This document shows positions 12,160 to 24,620 of a DNA stretch of 59,286 bases, piece after piece (position 1 is the stretch's first letter; each line of letters starts with the position of its first letter). This DNA is from Gnetum montanum. Its lineage: Eukaryota > Streptophyta > Gnetopsida > Gnetales > Gnetaceae. The stretch is from contig MNCI01016200.1 of NCBI GenBank assembly GCA_015680685.1, positions 1 to 59,286 of the forward strand. Direction: 5' to 3'. A program made the position numbers and the translations under genes. The notes under the pieces are model-generated. The model was not told the DNA's origin and did no database searches. It worked only from the letters and a program-made list of their open reading frames with translations.

Positions 12160-13448
12160 CAAGGTTCTGTTCGCTGCGGTCTGCGCAGCCTTCCGTTCAC
12201 GCCTGTCGCTGCAACATCACCGTTCGCAGCCGCTGGTTTCTTCAGCTGTCGTCTGCGCAGCCACTGGTTCCTATCCGCCTCTCGCCGCTACGCGTCGATC
12301 TGTTCGCCTGCCGCGCCATCGGTCCGTCTGCAGCCTCAACATCGGTTCGTCTGCAGCCGCAACATTGGTGGGTCTATTCACCCGCGTCACCCTCTGTTTC
12401 TTTCCCTGCGTCGCCATCTGTTAGGCCACGCCCCCGTCGCCTTCTGTCCTGCCCGCAGCACGCAGCGCCGACCTGTTTGCCTGCCACAGCGCTGATTTGA
12501 CCGCCTGCCGCCTGTGTGCCATCTGTTCTATCTGCCACCCGCGCCGAGCCGCGCATCTATTCTGCCTCCGCGCCGCACCGCGCATCTGTTCTATCTCCGC
12601 CTGTGCTGCCACCCGCCGCTGCCGGTTTCTCCCCCCGCCGTCGCTGGTTTTCAGCCACCACCCGCGCCCGAACAGTCTGTTTCACGTGCTCCCGTTGACG
12701 CCCTCTGTTCCTCTGCCTTTGCCACCCGCGCACGCAGCAACGCCAACCCTGTCAACGCTGTAGCCCTGCGTGGCCTGCTTGCTGCACTGCTGTCGCTGAC
12801 TCCTGCCACCCTGCTCCCGCTGACGCCCTCTGTCTGCCGCATCCCCGCACTGCTGCGTCACCCTGCCGCACCGTTGGCTTCTCCTGCAGCGTTGCCACCT
12901 CTCTGCTGCCGCCGTGCCTGCCGCTACGCCTGCCGTTGCTGCATCGCGTCTGCCACCTGCTGCGCCTTCTGTTCCGTCCGCCGCACTGTTGCACGCTCCG
13001 CAGACACTGTTTTCTTCACCGCGCTGCTGGTTTTTCCCACTGCCGCTGCTGTGCATCCTTCTCCTGCAGTGGAGCACGTACTTGCGTTTCCAGCGGCTCG
13101 ATAGCTTGCATTCCCCGTGGTGTCGGAAGTTCGCAGTCTTCTTCCTACGGCTACAACACGCAGATCCTCGCCTTGTTGCTAGACGACAATTTTTTATTAT
13201 TTTATAAATTGCACAAACTATTTTAAGTTCCTAAAATATTAAATTAAATTGAAGTATTTAAATATCACATCAAATTTAAGCTTTTATTTTATTTTGTTTT
13301 AAATATTGTTATTATTGTTCTGTCACATTGCCCTTTCCAGCTGAGACTATTCCCGGGTTTCCGTACCCATACGGGAGGCGCCCTAGGCAATAGTCTCCTA
13401 AAACGAGTTTTTACAGGTGTTCGCGTGTCCAAAATTTACGCATCAACA
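12160..13448. repeat. GC-rich degenerate-repeat block with LTR-like tail
   Basis: Bases 12160 to about 13180 are strikingly C/G-rich and CpG-rich in an AT-rich window. They are built of degenerate words such as CTGCCGCC, CGCATCTGTTCT and TCTGCCACC. Many overlapping ORFs arise on both strands from low stop-codon density, and none looks like a protein. At about 13180 composition switches back to AT-rich, and the sequence closes with CATCAACA at 13441-13448. Read on the minus strand this begins TGTTGATGCG, like an LTR end. The other end would be in or beyond the N gap, so an LTR identity is only a possibility. Confidence 0.45.
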
Positions 13449-13855
13449 CATTCTTGTAATGGTAAATGTATTTTGGAGGTTGCAGGTTTAACAATTGATA
13501 TAGGAGCATGGTCTCTTAATGCTGCATAGAGCCTAGGTAATCGGAAGGATTGAAAAATATTCTTGGGACAAGGATAAAATGATATAATGGTATGCCCTAG
13601 TTTAAACTGCGTTTGGTAGAACAAGAACAAGGGTAACCGGTTAATCATTTTAAACTTTTGCATTTATGGCTTAGAATCGTAGAAGCATGATACTCAACAC
13701 TTTAGAAGTAAAGGAAACAGGCTTTGGCTTTTACATCAATTTACATATTTGCCTTGTTTAGCAAACACGAGCTTGCAACTTCATGCATATCAAATGAAAT
13801 CCAAACATAGTAAGAGTTAAAAGGTGATACTTTTAAGCAAACTTCGTGAACCTTG

Positions 13856-14005
13856 GTGGTTTGTATCTAGGAGAATATGTGAATGTCTTTTGCTAACCCT
13901 TAGATTGATTAATGGGTAGCAACGTTCTTTGTGGTTTGTATCTAGGAGAATATGTGAATGTCTTTTGCTAACCCTTAGATTGATTAATGGGTAGCAACGT
14001 TCTTT
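13856..14005. repeat. Perfect 75-bp tandem duplication in copy B
   Basis: The unit GTGGTTTGTATCTAGG...AACGTTCTTT occurs at 13856-13930 and again at 13931-14005 without a difference that I can see. Copy A has one unit. This indicates a recent duplication or an assembly stutter. Confidence 0.85.
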
Positions 14006-14785
14006 GGAGCCTAAAAGATAGCCCTTCTCTCAACTTCTTGGGGTTCTTACTTGAAGCTTTTGATTGCTCCTTGTGCTATGCCCCTTGCTAATGGCATGCA
14101 AATATGTGAATATGAGGGAATTCTTGAGGTGTTGGTGTAGGAGCAATGCATACAATAGGTAGACATCACCCAAAGATTGAGAATGCATGCTACACTATGT
14201 TGACTTCCTATTGTGCACTAATGCACTGAAGCATCAACACACTAATAACACTACCTTTCCCTAAGGATCCTCAAATGCAACTTGTAGAAAGGTCCTTTGC
14301 AGAAAAAAGATGGTGTTCTAGTTGTATGCTAACTTCAGTGTTAGCCTCCTCTTAGGCTTTTGCCTCCTCCATATATAAGTCTAAAAATGTCAATCCCAAT
14401 TTATTGCCACCTCATCTAGAATCCCTTGTGGTCCCTCCCATGACTACAACCACAATTGCCATGATCATTTCTTTTCTAGCCATAGACCATAAACTTGTAG
14501 CCAATCTACTCCACATCGACACACACAACAATCCCCAACCACCCAAAGTTCAATTGTTATCATTAATGACCATGATGTCCCCTCGAGAGCAACACTCCCC
14601 TATCCACCACCACCACGACTACACCTATTACTAATGCCCTTGTTACCTACAAACCCCCTCATTATAGTTGGCTGATTTGGATGGTGGTCATACTTTTGGT
14701 GGTTTCTAACCTAGATTCATGCTTAACCCATTTTGGGGTTGCTTTACATGGGTCCCACTTGTCCCATTTTGATGTATATGGGGGG

Positions 14786-15117
14786 TGTTGGAACCCAAAA
14801 TAACTGAAACATAGGCACTCCCTATGATTAATAGAAGTTTATAACTTTGTGCTACCTAGTAGAATCAAACCTGTAACTTGGGGTTATCAGGCCAAGACTC
14901 GTACCACTAGGCTAACACCTCATTGTTCTTCTTTGATGTATATGATTTTATAATAATATAGCACCTTAACAATGATGTGTTAGCCTAGTAGTAAGACTCT
15001 TGATTTGAAAGCTATATGTCATAGGTTCAATTTTGGTGGGTAATGTTAAGTTATAAAATTCTAATTGGACAATATCTTGGGGGTGTATCTATATTACAAT
15101 TATTTTAGGTTTCAACA
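14786..15117. repeat. Foldback tRNA-like SINE pair, second copy
   Basis: Same architecture as 7387-7719: terminal TGTTGGAACCC / TTTCAACA, a central pair of box A motifs (TTAGCCTAGTAG in the + arm) and outward-facing box B motifs. It is inside repeat copy B at the matching position, so it predates the 4.7 kb duplication. Confidence 0.7.
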
Positions 15118-15551
15118 CTTTATAGTGCTTTGAAGACTTTTTTATTTTTTAAAGAAAAGACCATGCTTTGTGTAAGACTTGAGACTGTAGAGTTTGATAT
15201 TTATTCATATTTATATGAATGTGGTAGTTGATCATTAATGTATAACCACTAAAAAAGTCTTTGTGTTAAAAATAAGAAAGATGATGAAGAAGAAGCGGTG
15301 AAACAAGATATCTCTTTATTAGAGAAATGAGGATGCATTGTTGGTAAATACAAAAAAGTTATGTGTGTTTTTGTGGGAAGCCTAAACTCTTCCAGAAGTC
15401 ATAAGCCTAACCTCTTTTCAAACTTTTAACTTAGTCTTAAAATTTTTGAGTGGTTGTACCTAGGCTTCAAACCACATCTACATCTTTCCACTTGAGAAAT
15501 AAGCAACTTAACATCAATCGAGAGCCACAATCTTCATCCCACTAAGCTGGT

Positions 15552-16344
15552 TGATGGGACGCGATATCGTGATGCGCTGTCATATCTATAAATAAGAGGT
15601 AGCTCTCCCTTGTTTCATCATCCTAGGCTAAACAGTAGGGAAACTCTGGCAGATTGATCACTCCAGGGATAGAATATTTTCCATGTGCCCGCAGTAGGAG
15701 TCCTAAAGTGAACGGATCTTTATTCTAGCAAACATTGTACCTAAACACAAGTTTGTGTACGACAATAAAGACGAGCTTCTTGGATAAACCTTGCAGTGCA
15801 TGGAATAGGATTTTATTATATGTTATTTATTGCTTTCTCTTTCAACCCTTCTATCCTAGTTAAGTGCCTCAGTACGACCACTTCGAGCACGTGCGTTACA
15901 CATGATGATCCCAGCAACGATTAACATTTGGTAGCCACGATTGCATCGGTTTAGGGTGTGTATAGTAAGTGGGAACAGATGCTGACNCGATTAACATTTG
16001 GTAGCCACGATTGCATCAGTTTAGGGTGTGTATAGTAAGTGGGAACAGATGCTGACGCTAGGTAATTTAGACTTAGTTCATTAGTTAGAATTAGTAATTA
16101 GTTTCTCAACCCTTCAACCCATTAGCATAGGAGATAAAACACAAAAAGACTATAAAAATCATATACCTCGGACTTACTTAACCATACACCATGACAACTA
16201 CAAGTAAGTCTGGGAAGAGAACGAATGATTAACCCTAAGTGTTCCAAGAGGCGTGTAGGTACTTAGTCTGTGGAGTTCGACCCGATCATGCATGCTACGC
16301 TCGTATTCATATGGTTGAGTGTAGGGGTATCTCGCCACTCATCA
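15552..16344. mobile_element. Solo LTR (family 1), inserted in repeat copy B
   Basis: It begins TGATGGGACGCG and ends CGCCACTCATCA (TGATG/CATCA inverted ends). It is flanked by CTGGT (15547-15551) and CTAGT (16345-16349), a 5-bp target duplication with one change. Copy A holds the empty site (AAGCTGGTCCCGG near 8148). A TATA-like CTATAAATAAGAGG lies near 15590 and a polyadenylation-like AATAAA near 15763. A 68-bp stretch is repeated on both sides of the N at 15987, which looks like an unmerged contig overlap. A related copy is at 41892-42904. Confidence 0.85.
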
Positions 16345-18953
16345 CTAGTCTCGGTAGGGTTGGTAGATGAGTGAAAGCTTAACATCTTTGAGTGGTTGTG
16401 CCAAGTTGGAACCCATGTAAAACCCATGTCTTTGACTTGAAAAATGAGTATCGTACTATTAAGCACCTTACTATTACTCATAATGCGAGTCCCAACTTAA
16501 CTACACTCCAAATAATGATTTTTGCAATGATTTCCTATATTTTCAATTTATACTTAGAGCTTTTTTGCTTCTCTTAAAGCCCATGAAGAGGCTTATAACT
16601 TTTAACTAATGTTAGGATAATGGAGTCTCCATCCATTGAATCTTTGAAGAAAAAATTACTGGCATAGGTGAATAGTACTATCAGTGTAACTTGTTATTGT
16701 ACTTTCCTTGAAACTTTCCAAAGATGATACTCTATCAAAGTTCAATGTCGATTGCTTTCTACTTTGCTTTATTTTTGTTACTTAAGTTAGTTTTGTGGGC
16801 TTTTATATTTTACTTGCAACAGCATATTAGTATTAGTATAAGCTAGAGTAAGATATTCAAAATACACAACAGAATGTCCTTGTTTGGAAAGTGCCCCAGC
16901 TATCTTGATTATGAGCCATTACCAATGATTCTTTATTACAGACAACATACTAATGGCCTCAATTCGAACCATGTTGCCAATGACATAAATGACCTAATTC
17001 ACAAAAGTATCTTGTTGGGCACCCAACTCAAATCATGGCAAGTTCATGTTAAACACCAAACTTGTTTGTGGGTGATGAATTGGTTGTGAGCTCTTTCAGT
17101 TTTTCAAGTTGTATGCCCCATTTTTCAAAGGCAAACCACAAACCAATCCACATATGTTGTGTAGCGGATGCATGACACATGAGGGTATGCATGGCATACA
17201 TACATACCCATACAAAGTGCTTCAGCTTAAAAAAATCCAAGGATACGTGATAATAGATATGAAATTTGTAAAATTATGGAATTGAACACTTGACCTTACA
17301 CTTATTATTACAATTGCATAACAATGTTCTATGTAGGTTGGTTTACATATAAATTATTTTTTGTATTATTTAAACATGCTAGTAGGTAGGGGTGGGACCC
17401 AAGGACACACATAAGCATGGTCAAGATGGTCATGGAATGTACATGGATGGGCTACATGAAATGACCCATGAATCATTGTGGATTGGTTTATGGTTTTTCT
17501 TTTTCAAATTTGAACAAAATAGAAATACCCATGTTTTGCATTAACCTTTGCATTTCATTTTTCAAAAGTCACCATCACAAATGTTGCCCTACATTTACAC
17601 CGTCAACGTACTCATTTTATGACATCTCATACCTACAAATGCAGGAAATCCCCACTAAGGGCTCCTCCTATTCATGATCTTGTTAGGCATATTAGATTTA
17701 TATGGTTTCCAATCCTCTTTGAAAGTTTCTGATTATATTTGGAAAAGATGACTTTGGTATTTCAAATTTTTTTGTGAGGATTTAGAAATTGATGAATTAA
17801 ATGAACAATTAAGGGAGTATGGTAGGTGCATTGAGCATGTGCAACACCAACTACTCCAAGAATGTAGCAAGCATGTAGAGGCATAGAGGAAAAAAATCTA
17901 TATTGTAAGACCAAATCAGTGTTACATAGGAGCGTGCTCCCACAAAAATTTATCCGTTTTGCACATTTTGGATATGAGAGTGTGCTCCATTTTGCTTAGG
18001 AACTCCTCCTAAATATCAAAAACTCCAAGAAATTAATAGCATCTCATGTTCACTACAAGTTCTATAACTGTATTAATGCAAAATCAGTGAAACTCTGTAC
18101 CCTAAAAATTGAAAACGATTCTACCAAATCAACAAACATGTTGTACATGGACACATAAAAGATATTTTTAATGTTTAAGATTATATTAATACTAACAATA
18201 ACCAAAGAAAAATGACTTCATCTAGAGATTAAGAATTATGAATATTTTCAATTGTAAGTTATTCAACTACAAATTTTTAATTTGAACAGAAGATAAAGCT
18301 TTTGATAATAGAGTTACTAAATTTATATTTTAGTGCTAATACTAATCTTATCTCATAAGTTTGATTGCAAGTGTTAATATGATGTTTTTTTTTAATTTAA
18401 TTAGAATGAAAATTTAAAAGTCAATTTTTATATGAAAACTGTAAAACTTTTATTTTTAAAAATAAAATATCAACACTAGACATGCAATTTAAAACTTTCA
18501 CTTATCTTAAGAAAAAAATTGAAATAAAATTTCAAACTTTCATATTCAAAAAAAGATGAAAAGTTTTAATTATTGAAATTTAGTGTTGTGAATTTTCTAG
18601 TTGGTATATTTAACATTGTGATTTCATAGAATTAGAGAATTGAAATTGTTTAGTTGAGAATTAGAGTTGTCAAGGTAAAGAATTGATGTTGTCATATTGG
18701 TAATAAGAATTAATAAAAAATAATATCTAAGGTAAAATTTTTTTATATATTTAATAAAATTTTTTATATTCATGTTCCACATGCATCTAGCCTTGCTCCC
18801 AACAAATGCTCCTTGTTCCCAAACTCATTTGGATAACATTCTAATGTTTCCACACTTAGGTGTTCCCAAGCATTGTGAAACATAGGACTTAATTAACATT
18901 TGGATGGATATAGGAATGTATGGAGGAGTCTTTGAATGTTTCTTAAGTGTTAG

Positions 18954-19497
18954 TTGAATGCAAGAGGGATCAAGTTGGTAGTGTCATCATTTTTGAGTGT
19001 TTATTTATTTGAATATAATATTGGATTTTTTAGGAGTTAAAACTATTAATTATCTACCACTAAATAATAAGAGGTCCTAATTGCACAACATTACTTTGTT
19101 ATGTAGCATTATTTATAGGGCTAGTTTCCTGTGCAGATTGTTTTAGTAGTTATCATGAACCTAATGGAATTTGCTTGTATGCATCTTTATTTGCAACTAT
19201 CGAAATGCATGATTTGCTTTTATTAATTTTATTAGTTTAGTCTATCTCAGAAATTTTATACCCCTTAAAAATGATTTCTATACATCTTTTGTCTCCCTAG
19301 ATTAAAATTTTTGTTATATGTATGATTCAGTAGAGCACGGTGCAGGTGAAGGCACCACCATAGATAGGAGTGAGTTAGTAATAAGTAGAAATTTCAATTT
19401 CATTATTATTAATTATTATAGTTTTATTATTAATAATTATTTTAATATAATGTAAGTATGTCGTGTGTAGCCCTACTAGGACATCGAAAGCCTCCTG
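18954..19497. other. Spacer, no recognised feature
   Basis: AT-rich sequence between repeat copy B and the minus-strand Copia-type element. I see no ORF, motif or repeat of note. Confidence 0.5.
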
Positions 19498-20584
19498 CGT
19501 GGATTGTTGTACTTATAAGGGCGGGGTGAGTGTGTGGGGGGATGAATAAGTTTCCAAAATTAAACTTTTTTGGGATAAAGCACACATACCAAATTTAACG
19601 TGGTTGTCCAACTTAGGTAGTCCACACTTAGAGGGTAGTTCACAAGCACATCTTCGAACTTTGTTGCTCTCAAATGTGGTTTGAACATTACCACATCTTG
19701 TACAAACTCTAAGATTCGCTACAGAGTGATTTAACACTTCGAATCCACTCAACCCTATAAGGTCCCGACAAGCTTAGAATGTGGTTTCTAGGATTCCACA
19801 AACTTTACAATCTTGAGCTCTACTTTAGAGTGTTGTGGCACTAACTAACACTCAATCCCACAGGATCTTGAAAAGCTCAAGCAAGATGGCTTCCCACAAG
19901 AAGCACATAAACCTTGCAGGACAACAAGGGAAAACAACAATTACAAGGGATGAATGTAGCTAAGTTTTCTCATCCTTGTACTTGAGGTACAACCCACTTT
20001 ACAATAGATAAAAGATAATACAATGAGGAGCAACAATGATTACAATGATATTCAAATTATTACACAATGATTTTACAAAAAACTTGCTCTCTTCCCAATG
20101 AGAATGATGTCTTGTTATAACCACTATGTTTTCAAATTCATCTTTAAACTTGTGCAATCACTAGCTAATGGTCATGAAAGACATCTTCTTCATGGTTGAG
20201 ACATATTTTTTCATTTGGTCTCCATTCTAGGAAGACTCCTTTATCTAATGAAAGACATCTTTTTGTAATTGGCCTTCATTCTAGGAAGACATCTTTGTTT
20301 GGTGAGAGATGTCTTTCTCTGATAAAAGGTGTCTATTGTTTTGTAGAGATGTCTTTGCCTATGCTACCTTTAATTCTACCAAAACATCTACTATTTCTTA
20401 GAGACGTCTTTCTTCAACCTTTCTTTACACTTGAATTCTTCATTCCTTGTTCATGTGCTTAATCTTTCGCAATCCTTCTTAGCTTTATTCCACATTCTTT
20501 TCTTACATATACAATAACCACACAACCACACAAACAACCTTGAATTCATTTTTCTTAATGTTTTGACATACTAAAAGGTCCACA
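19498..20584 (-). repeat. 3' LTR of the gag-only Copia-type element
   Basis: About 1087 bp, aligning over its full length with 24621-25676. Its outer first base appears mutated (CGTGGATTG against TGTGGATTG). The inner end TCCACA at 20579-20584 abuts the PPT. Confidence 0.85.
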
Positions 20585-20595
20585 ATCTTCCCCTT
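20585..20595 (-). other. Polypurine tract
   Basis: On the minus strand this reads AAGGGGAAGAT directly before the 3' LTR start TGTGGACC, the normal position for plus-strand priming. Confidence 0.7.
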
Positions 20596-23408
20596 ATTGG
20601 TGATGTTCAAATATTAAGAAAATGGATTAGTAGACATAAAAAATCTCCAATTATATTTCAAAATTACTCTCCCCCTTTTTGAACAATAGCAAAAATGATA
20701 AAGTATGTAAACGGGTATCATCATAAAAGAGTAATATAACCAACAGTAGAGAAATAAATTGCTAAAAAGTATAATAAGACATATAAATTCCTATGGTAGC
20801 CAGGGATTAGGATAAGTGTGAAGGTTTGATAGAACATGAAATGAGGTAAATGTAAGAGTAAATAGCAAAGATAGATCACATAGAGATAACAAAGGAAAAA
20901 CACCATATGTTCATAACTCATTTGCAAACTATCATATACCAAACTATCCATACATCACATCACAACTATCCACAACTATCACATCACATTAGTCACATAT
21001 GTGCAAAGTCCCAAAATCACATATGTAACAATAAAAAAAAATCTCCTTTTTGAGCATCAACAAAAAGAGAGAGAAAACAACCACTAGAGGTCTCAATCAC
21101 TAACCTTGGTTGCATCTTTAGACTCTGAGTCCACTATTTCTTTGGATGGATAATTAGTCTCCTCCTCATTGCCATCATTGTTGGTGTTGGGATGGCTTAG
21201 TGTATGTGTATCCTCATTAAAGGACTTAATCTACTGAACAAGAGCTCATCTAGGGCGAAGCTTCACTCGAAATCAAGATGAAGTTAGAGAATTTGTCTGG
21301 ATTAGAGGCTGTTGAGTTGGAACTCATTGGGATGTGGCTCGAAAGATACTCTTCATAGCCCATTGCTCAAAAGAGGTGGGATCCTTAGCTGATGGAGGAA
21401 TTGGATGAATAGATGATGTAGGATCATGATGCTATTGCATGGGAACATGATACTTCCCTTAAACATGTGTCGGTGATGCCTCAGGCTTTAAATCAAATTC
21501 CATCTCTGAGTCATAGCCATGTGAAGGGTTGGTTACTATAGAATGTCTTAGTGGGCAGGAACATCCTCCTCACTGTTAGAAATAGGAGGAGTAGTAACCT
21601 CCTCAAACACCTATGCATTGGTGTAGCTACATCCAAACTCTTATGCAAGTAAGAGAGGTTCCTCCCAAGCTTTATGATGGCTCATGCAAAGGGTTGAAGA
21701 AGCTTCTTCAGTGATGAACTGATCTGGGCACTTGTGGATTTGGATCTTTTTAGCTGTGGAGATGCTTTCTTCTTCTGTTTTTGAGGTTTGATGCTAGGTC
21801 CTACTTCTGCTGCATGGGAAGTACTCCTCTTCTCAACATACTCGCTAAGACACCTCTTCTCTTTAAGTAAAGGCAACTTTGAAAAAGGTACATCCCTCTA
21901 GCGAATCATATAGGCTCAAAATATCTTAACAAAGTGTATGCCCCAAATCCAATGGTAATCCTATAAGAAGACAATAAAGTACAAAAGCCTAGGTTAGCAG
22001 TAGATAGCTGTAGCTTCCCCCTTTCACCATGATGTTATATAAAATAATAAGAGATAAGGTGGAGGCATTAGGAGTTATCTTTCTTCTTTCAATATGTTCC
22101 CTATCAAAAGACATGTCTCTATCAAATAATACATTACAAAATTCATCATGTCCTATGGGCATTATACCATTTGGGTAAATATCATGCATGGTATTAATGA
22201 TTTCCTAGAAGACAATTGGACTAGAAATACCTAGAATTGTATTCACAACTTGGGGAGAGACTTCAACAATAATTCCCCCAACTGTGGATGTGAATGCCCC
22301 GACAATGGCATTAGAAACAATGATATTATAGTAGAGCTAGAAATGCAAGAGAACGTTTAGAAACTATGCTAGTGGTTTGAGTTGCCTCAAACCTATGTTG
22401 TGCACTTTTTCTATGAAACTGGGGCATGTAAGAGGGTGGCACTTTGCTGGAACTTCATTTTCAACACTTTTTGGGTAATGGCCTGGATGTTCCTACCTTA
22501 TTGTGCATAATCTTTGGCAAAATTGTTGCAAATGGTGGAGCCCTCATTGTCTTTGTGGGGTTGATCTCAAGGAATATAACAAAAATAGGGGTTTTTTCTC
22601 GTAATAGCAATGGTGAATGAGGGCTTTGAATGAAAAAGAAGATGTCTTTTACAAAAGGAAAATGTCTTTTCCATGTTTGAAATTCATAACAGATGTCTTT
22701 CATGCATAGTAGACCTCTTGTCTACAATGCAAAAAAAATTTAGAAAGATGTAGTTTATCAGAAGACATCTTTCATTTTGGAAATATGTCTTTGCCAAAAG
22801 TAGGATTGGGTTGGGAAAGGCTGCTAACAGACTATAGTCTTAATGAAAGCTTGTAAAAATAAACTTACCTCTACTTACCTACTTTGTTGTCAAAAAGTAA
22901 TAGTGTTCAAAGGGCTAGAGAATGAGTTTCCTCTTTTGAGAATTCTCTTCTCAATTGAACTTCTCCAATTTCCAAATCTTGGCTTCCTCTTACAAATTTG
23001 TTGGTGAGAGTATCCTAATACACTTATTCCTATAGTTTAATTCTCCATTCTTTCTTGGTTCCTCTTGTCTTTTGAGTTGACATATGATCTCCCTTATGAT
23101 CCTACACAAAATCCTTTCTCGGTGCAGTTTGATAAGATCAAGGAGTCCTATGATATGAATAATTATTTATATGATAATTCTTGAGATTACAATCCCATTT
23201 TTTATGCCCTAACTTGTGATAATAATAACACCTAAGTTATTAATTTGGTCAATCACTCATTTATTAATTTGACGTATGCTACTTCCACTTTGGTCTATTC
23301 TAAAGATGAGGTTAGCTTTTCATTCTTAGCCCTTAGGTCTAAGAGTTTTTTAGCAAGATCAGAAATAGTCAAATTTAACAATGATATTTCTTGATATTTA
23401 GACTTGAC
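20596..23408 (-). other. Internal region of the gag-only element with a decayed second ORF
   Basis: No pol motifs on either strand. Minus-strand fragments at 21989-22189 (GIMPIGHDEFCNVLFDRDMS...) and 21682-21876 (lysine/serine-rich) run in series and look like pieces of one decayed protein. The style recalls the plant-transposon-protein ORFs carried by some Athila and TR-GAG elements, but I cannot assign it. A further minus-strand fragment lies at 22461-22703. Confidence 0.35.
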
Positions 23409-24565
23409 TTATTTATTTAACTTAGTGCAAAGACTTTGAAATGATAAAAGCTCATTGCATAAAAGATTAAATCTTTCATCATCATTAAAATCATTGTATG
23501 ATGAATCAACATCATCATTAGTGAGGGCCATGCAGATGAGATGTGAATTTTTTTGCATCATCCTCCACTTTTTCCTCACTTTGCTCTGCATCATAACAAC
23601 TTGTGTAGAAGTTGGTTTTCTTTACTTCATTAGTGGATATGTCCTTAGGATGCAACCTAAAATTACTAGAACATTTGGAGGCCATATTGCCTCTTCCTTT
23701 GCAAATCCAACATTCTATAGAAGAGAAGTCTAAGTTAGAATTCAAAAAATTTTACCCTCTTTCTTTACCTTTGAATTGATTAGATTATTGTTGAAATGTT
23801 CCCTTGTTCTTCTTGCTATTAGTCATTGCAGCTTCCTAGTGAGAAGAGCAATCTCATCTTCACTGCCCTCATAAAGCTCATTGAGCTCCTTCTCTTTGGA
23901 GGCAATCTTTAGAGCAATAGGTCTTTCTTGGATGGCTCTTTCACTTATGATATTAATTTCATAGGCAATGAGAGCACTTTGAAGTTCTTCAAATTTTAGA
24001 GTTGAGAAATTGCTAATTTCTTCCATGGCTGTGACCTTTGGTTTGAACTCTAGTTGAAGTCTTCTAATCATCTTAATGATCACATTACTTTAAAGCAGAT
24101 CTTTACTTGTACGTATGATAGCTACAACAATATCATTCACTCTAGAGAAGTAATCTTTTATTTTCTCTCCTTCTCTCATTTTAAGCTCATCGTATTTACT
24201 TTGCAAGACTAATAATTTTGATTGCTTAACAATAGAGGTTCCTTCATAAGTAGCTTCTAAAGTTTGCCAAATTTCTTTGGCCATTTTACATCCTGCTACT
24301 CTATTAACTTCAAATTTATTCAAAGCATAGTATAAACAATTCTTTATTCTTGAATCAAACATAACTTATCTTTTTCCTCTTATGTCCATTTATTTCGAGG
24401 CTTGATGATGCCAATGGAGTTGTCAATAGGTGGAGTGTAGCCTTCAATGATTAACTTCCAAACTTCAAATTCCATGGATTCAAAGAGCCCTTGCATTCGA
24501 GCTTTCCAATAGGTGAAGTCAAATTTGTCAAACATGGATGGCTTTGTATAAGATGTCCCCTTCAT
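23409..24565 (-). pseudogene. Copia-type gag relic
   Basis: Minus-strand pieces in order: 24380-24565 (FDKFDFTYWKARMQGLFES, the usual Copia gag start), 24090-24362 (AKEIWQTLEATYEG...DYFSRVNDIV, the UBN2-like gag core), 23823-24083, 23518-23745 and 23409-23594. The piece at 23518-23745 contains CWICKGRGNMASKC, a zinc knuckle whose histidine has become asparagine. The pieces are separated by stops or frameshifts, so no intact Gag is made. Confidence 0.85.
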
Positions 24566-24605
24566 TATTCACTCTTGAAATTGATGATGATGAAGAAGAG
24601 TACCA

Positions 24606-24618
24606 GGCTTTAATACCA
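24606..24618 (-). other. Primer-binding site (initiator-Met tRNA type)
   Basis: On the minus strand it reads TGGTATTAAAGCC, two changes from the canonical TGGTATCAGAGCC, two bases inside the 5' LTR edge. Confidence 0.75.
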
Positions 24619-24620
24619 TT

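Larger units (their letters stand above)
13483..18953. repeat. 4.7 kb dispersed repeat unit, copy B (with nested solo LTR)
   Basis: Collinear with copy A (6145-10848) once the solo LTR at 15552-16344 and its target duplication are removed. Unlike copy A it is not bounded by Ns. It shares the foldback SINE pair and the coiled-coil-like broken reading stretch (about 17780-17885). Short ORFs such as 14404-14634 and 16874-17089 are partly conserved between copies but have no family resemblance I recognise. Confidence 0.85.

Noticed and set aside
11718-12424. ORFs drawn through the N gap
   Set aside because: They consist mostly of unknown bases.
12160-13226. Many overlapping ORFs of 60-196 codons on both strands
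   Set aside because: They come from GC-rich degenerate repeats with few stop codons; all frames are equally open and none resembles a protein family.
6145-18953. The two 4.7 kb copies as LTRs of one giant element
   Set aside because: No TG...CA ends, no target duplication, no PBS or PPT at the inner edges, and copy A ends at Ns.
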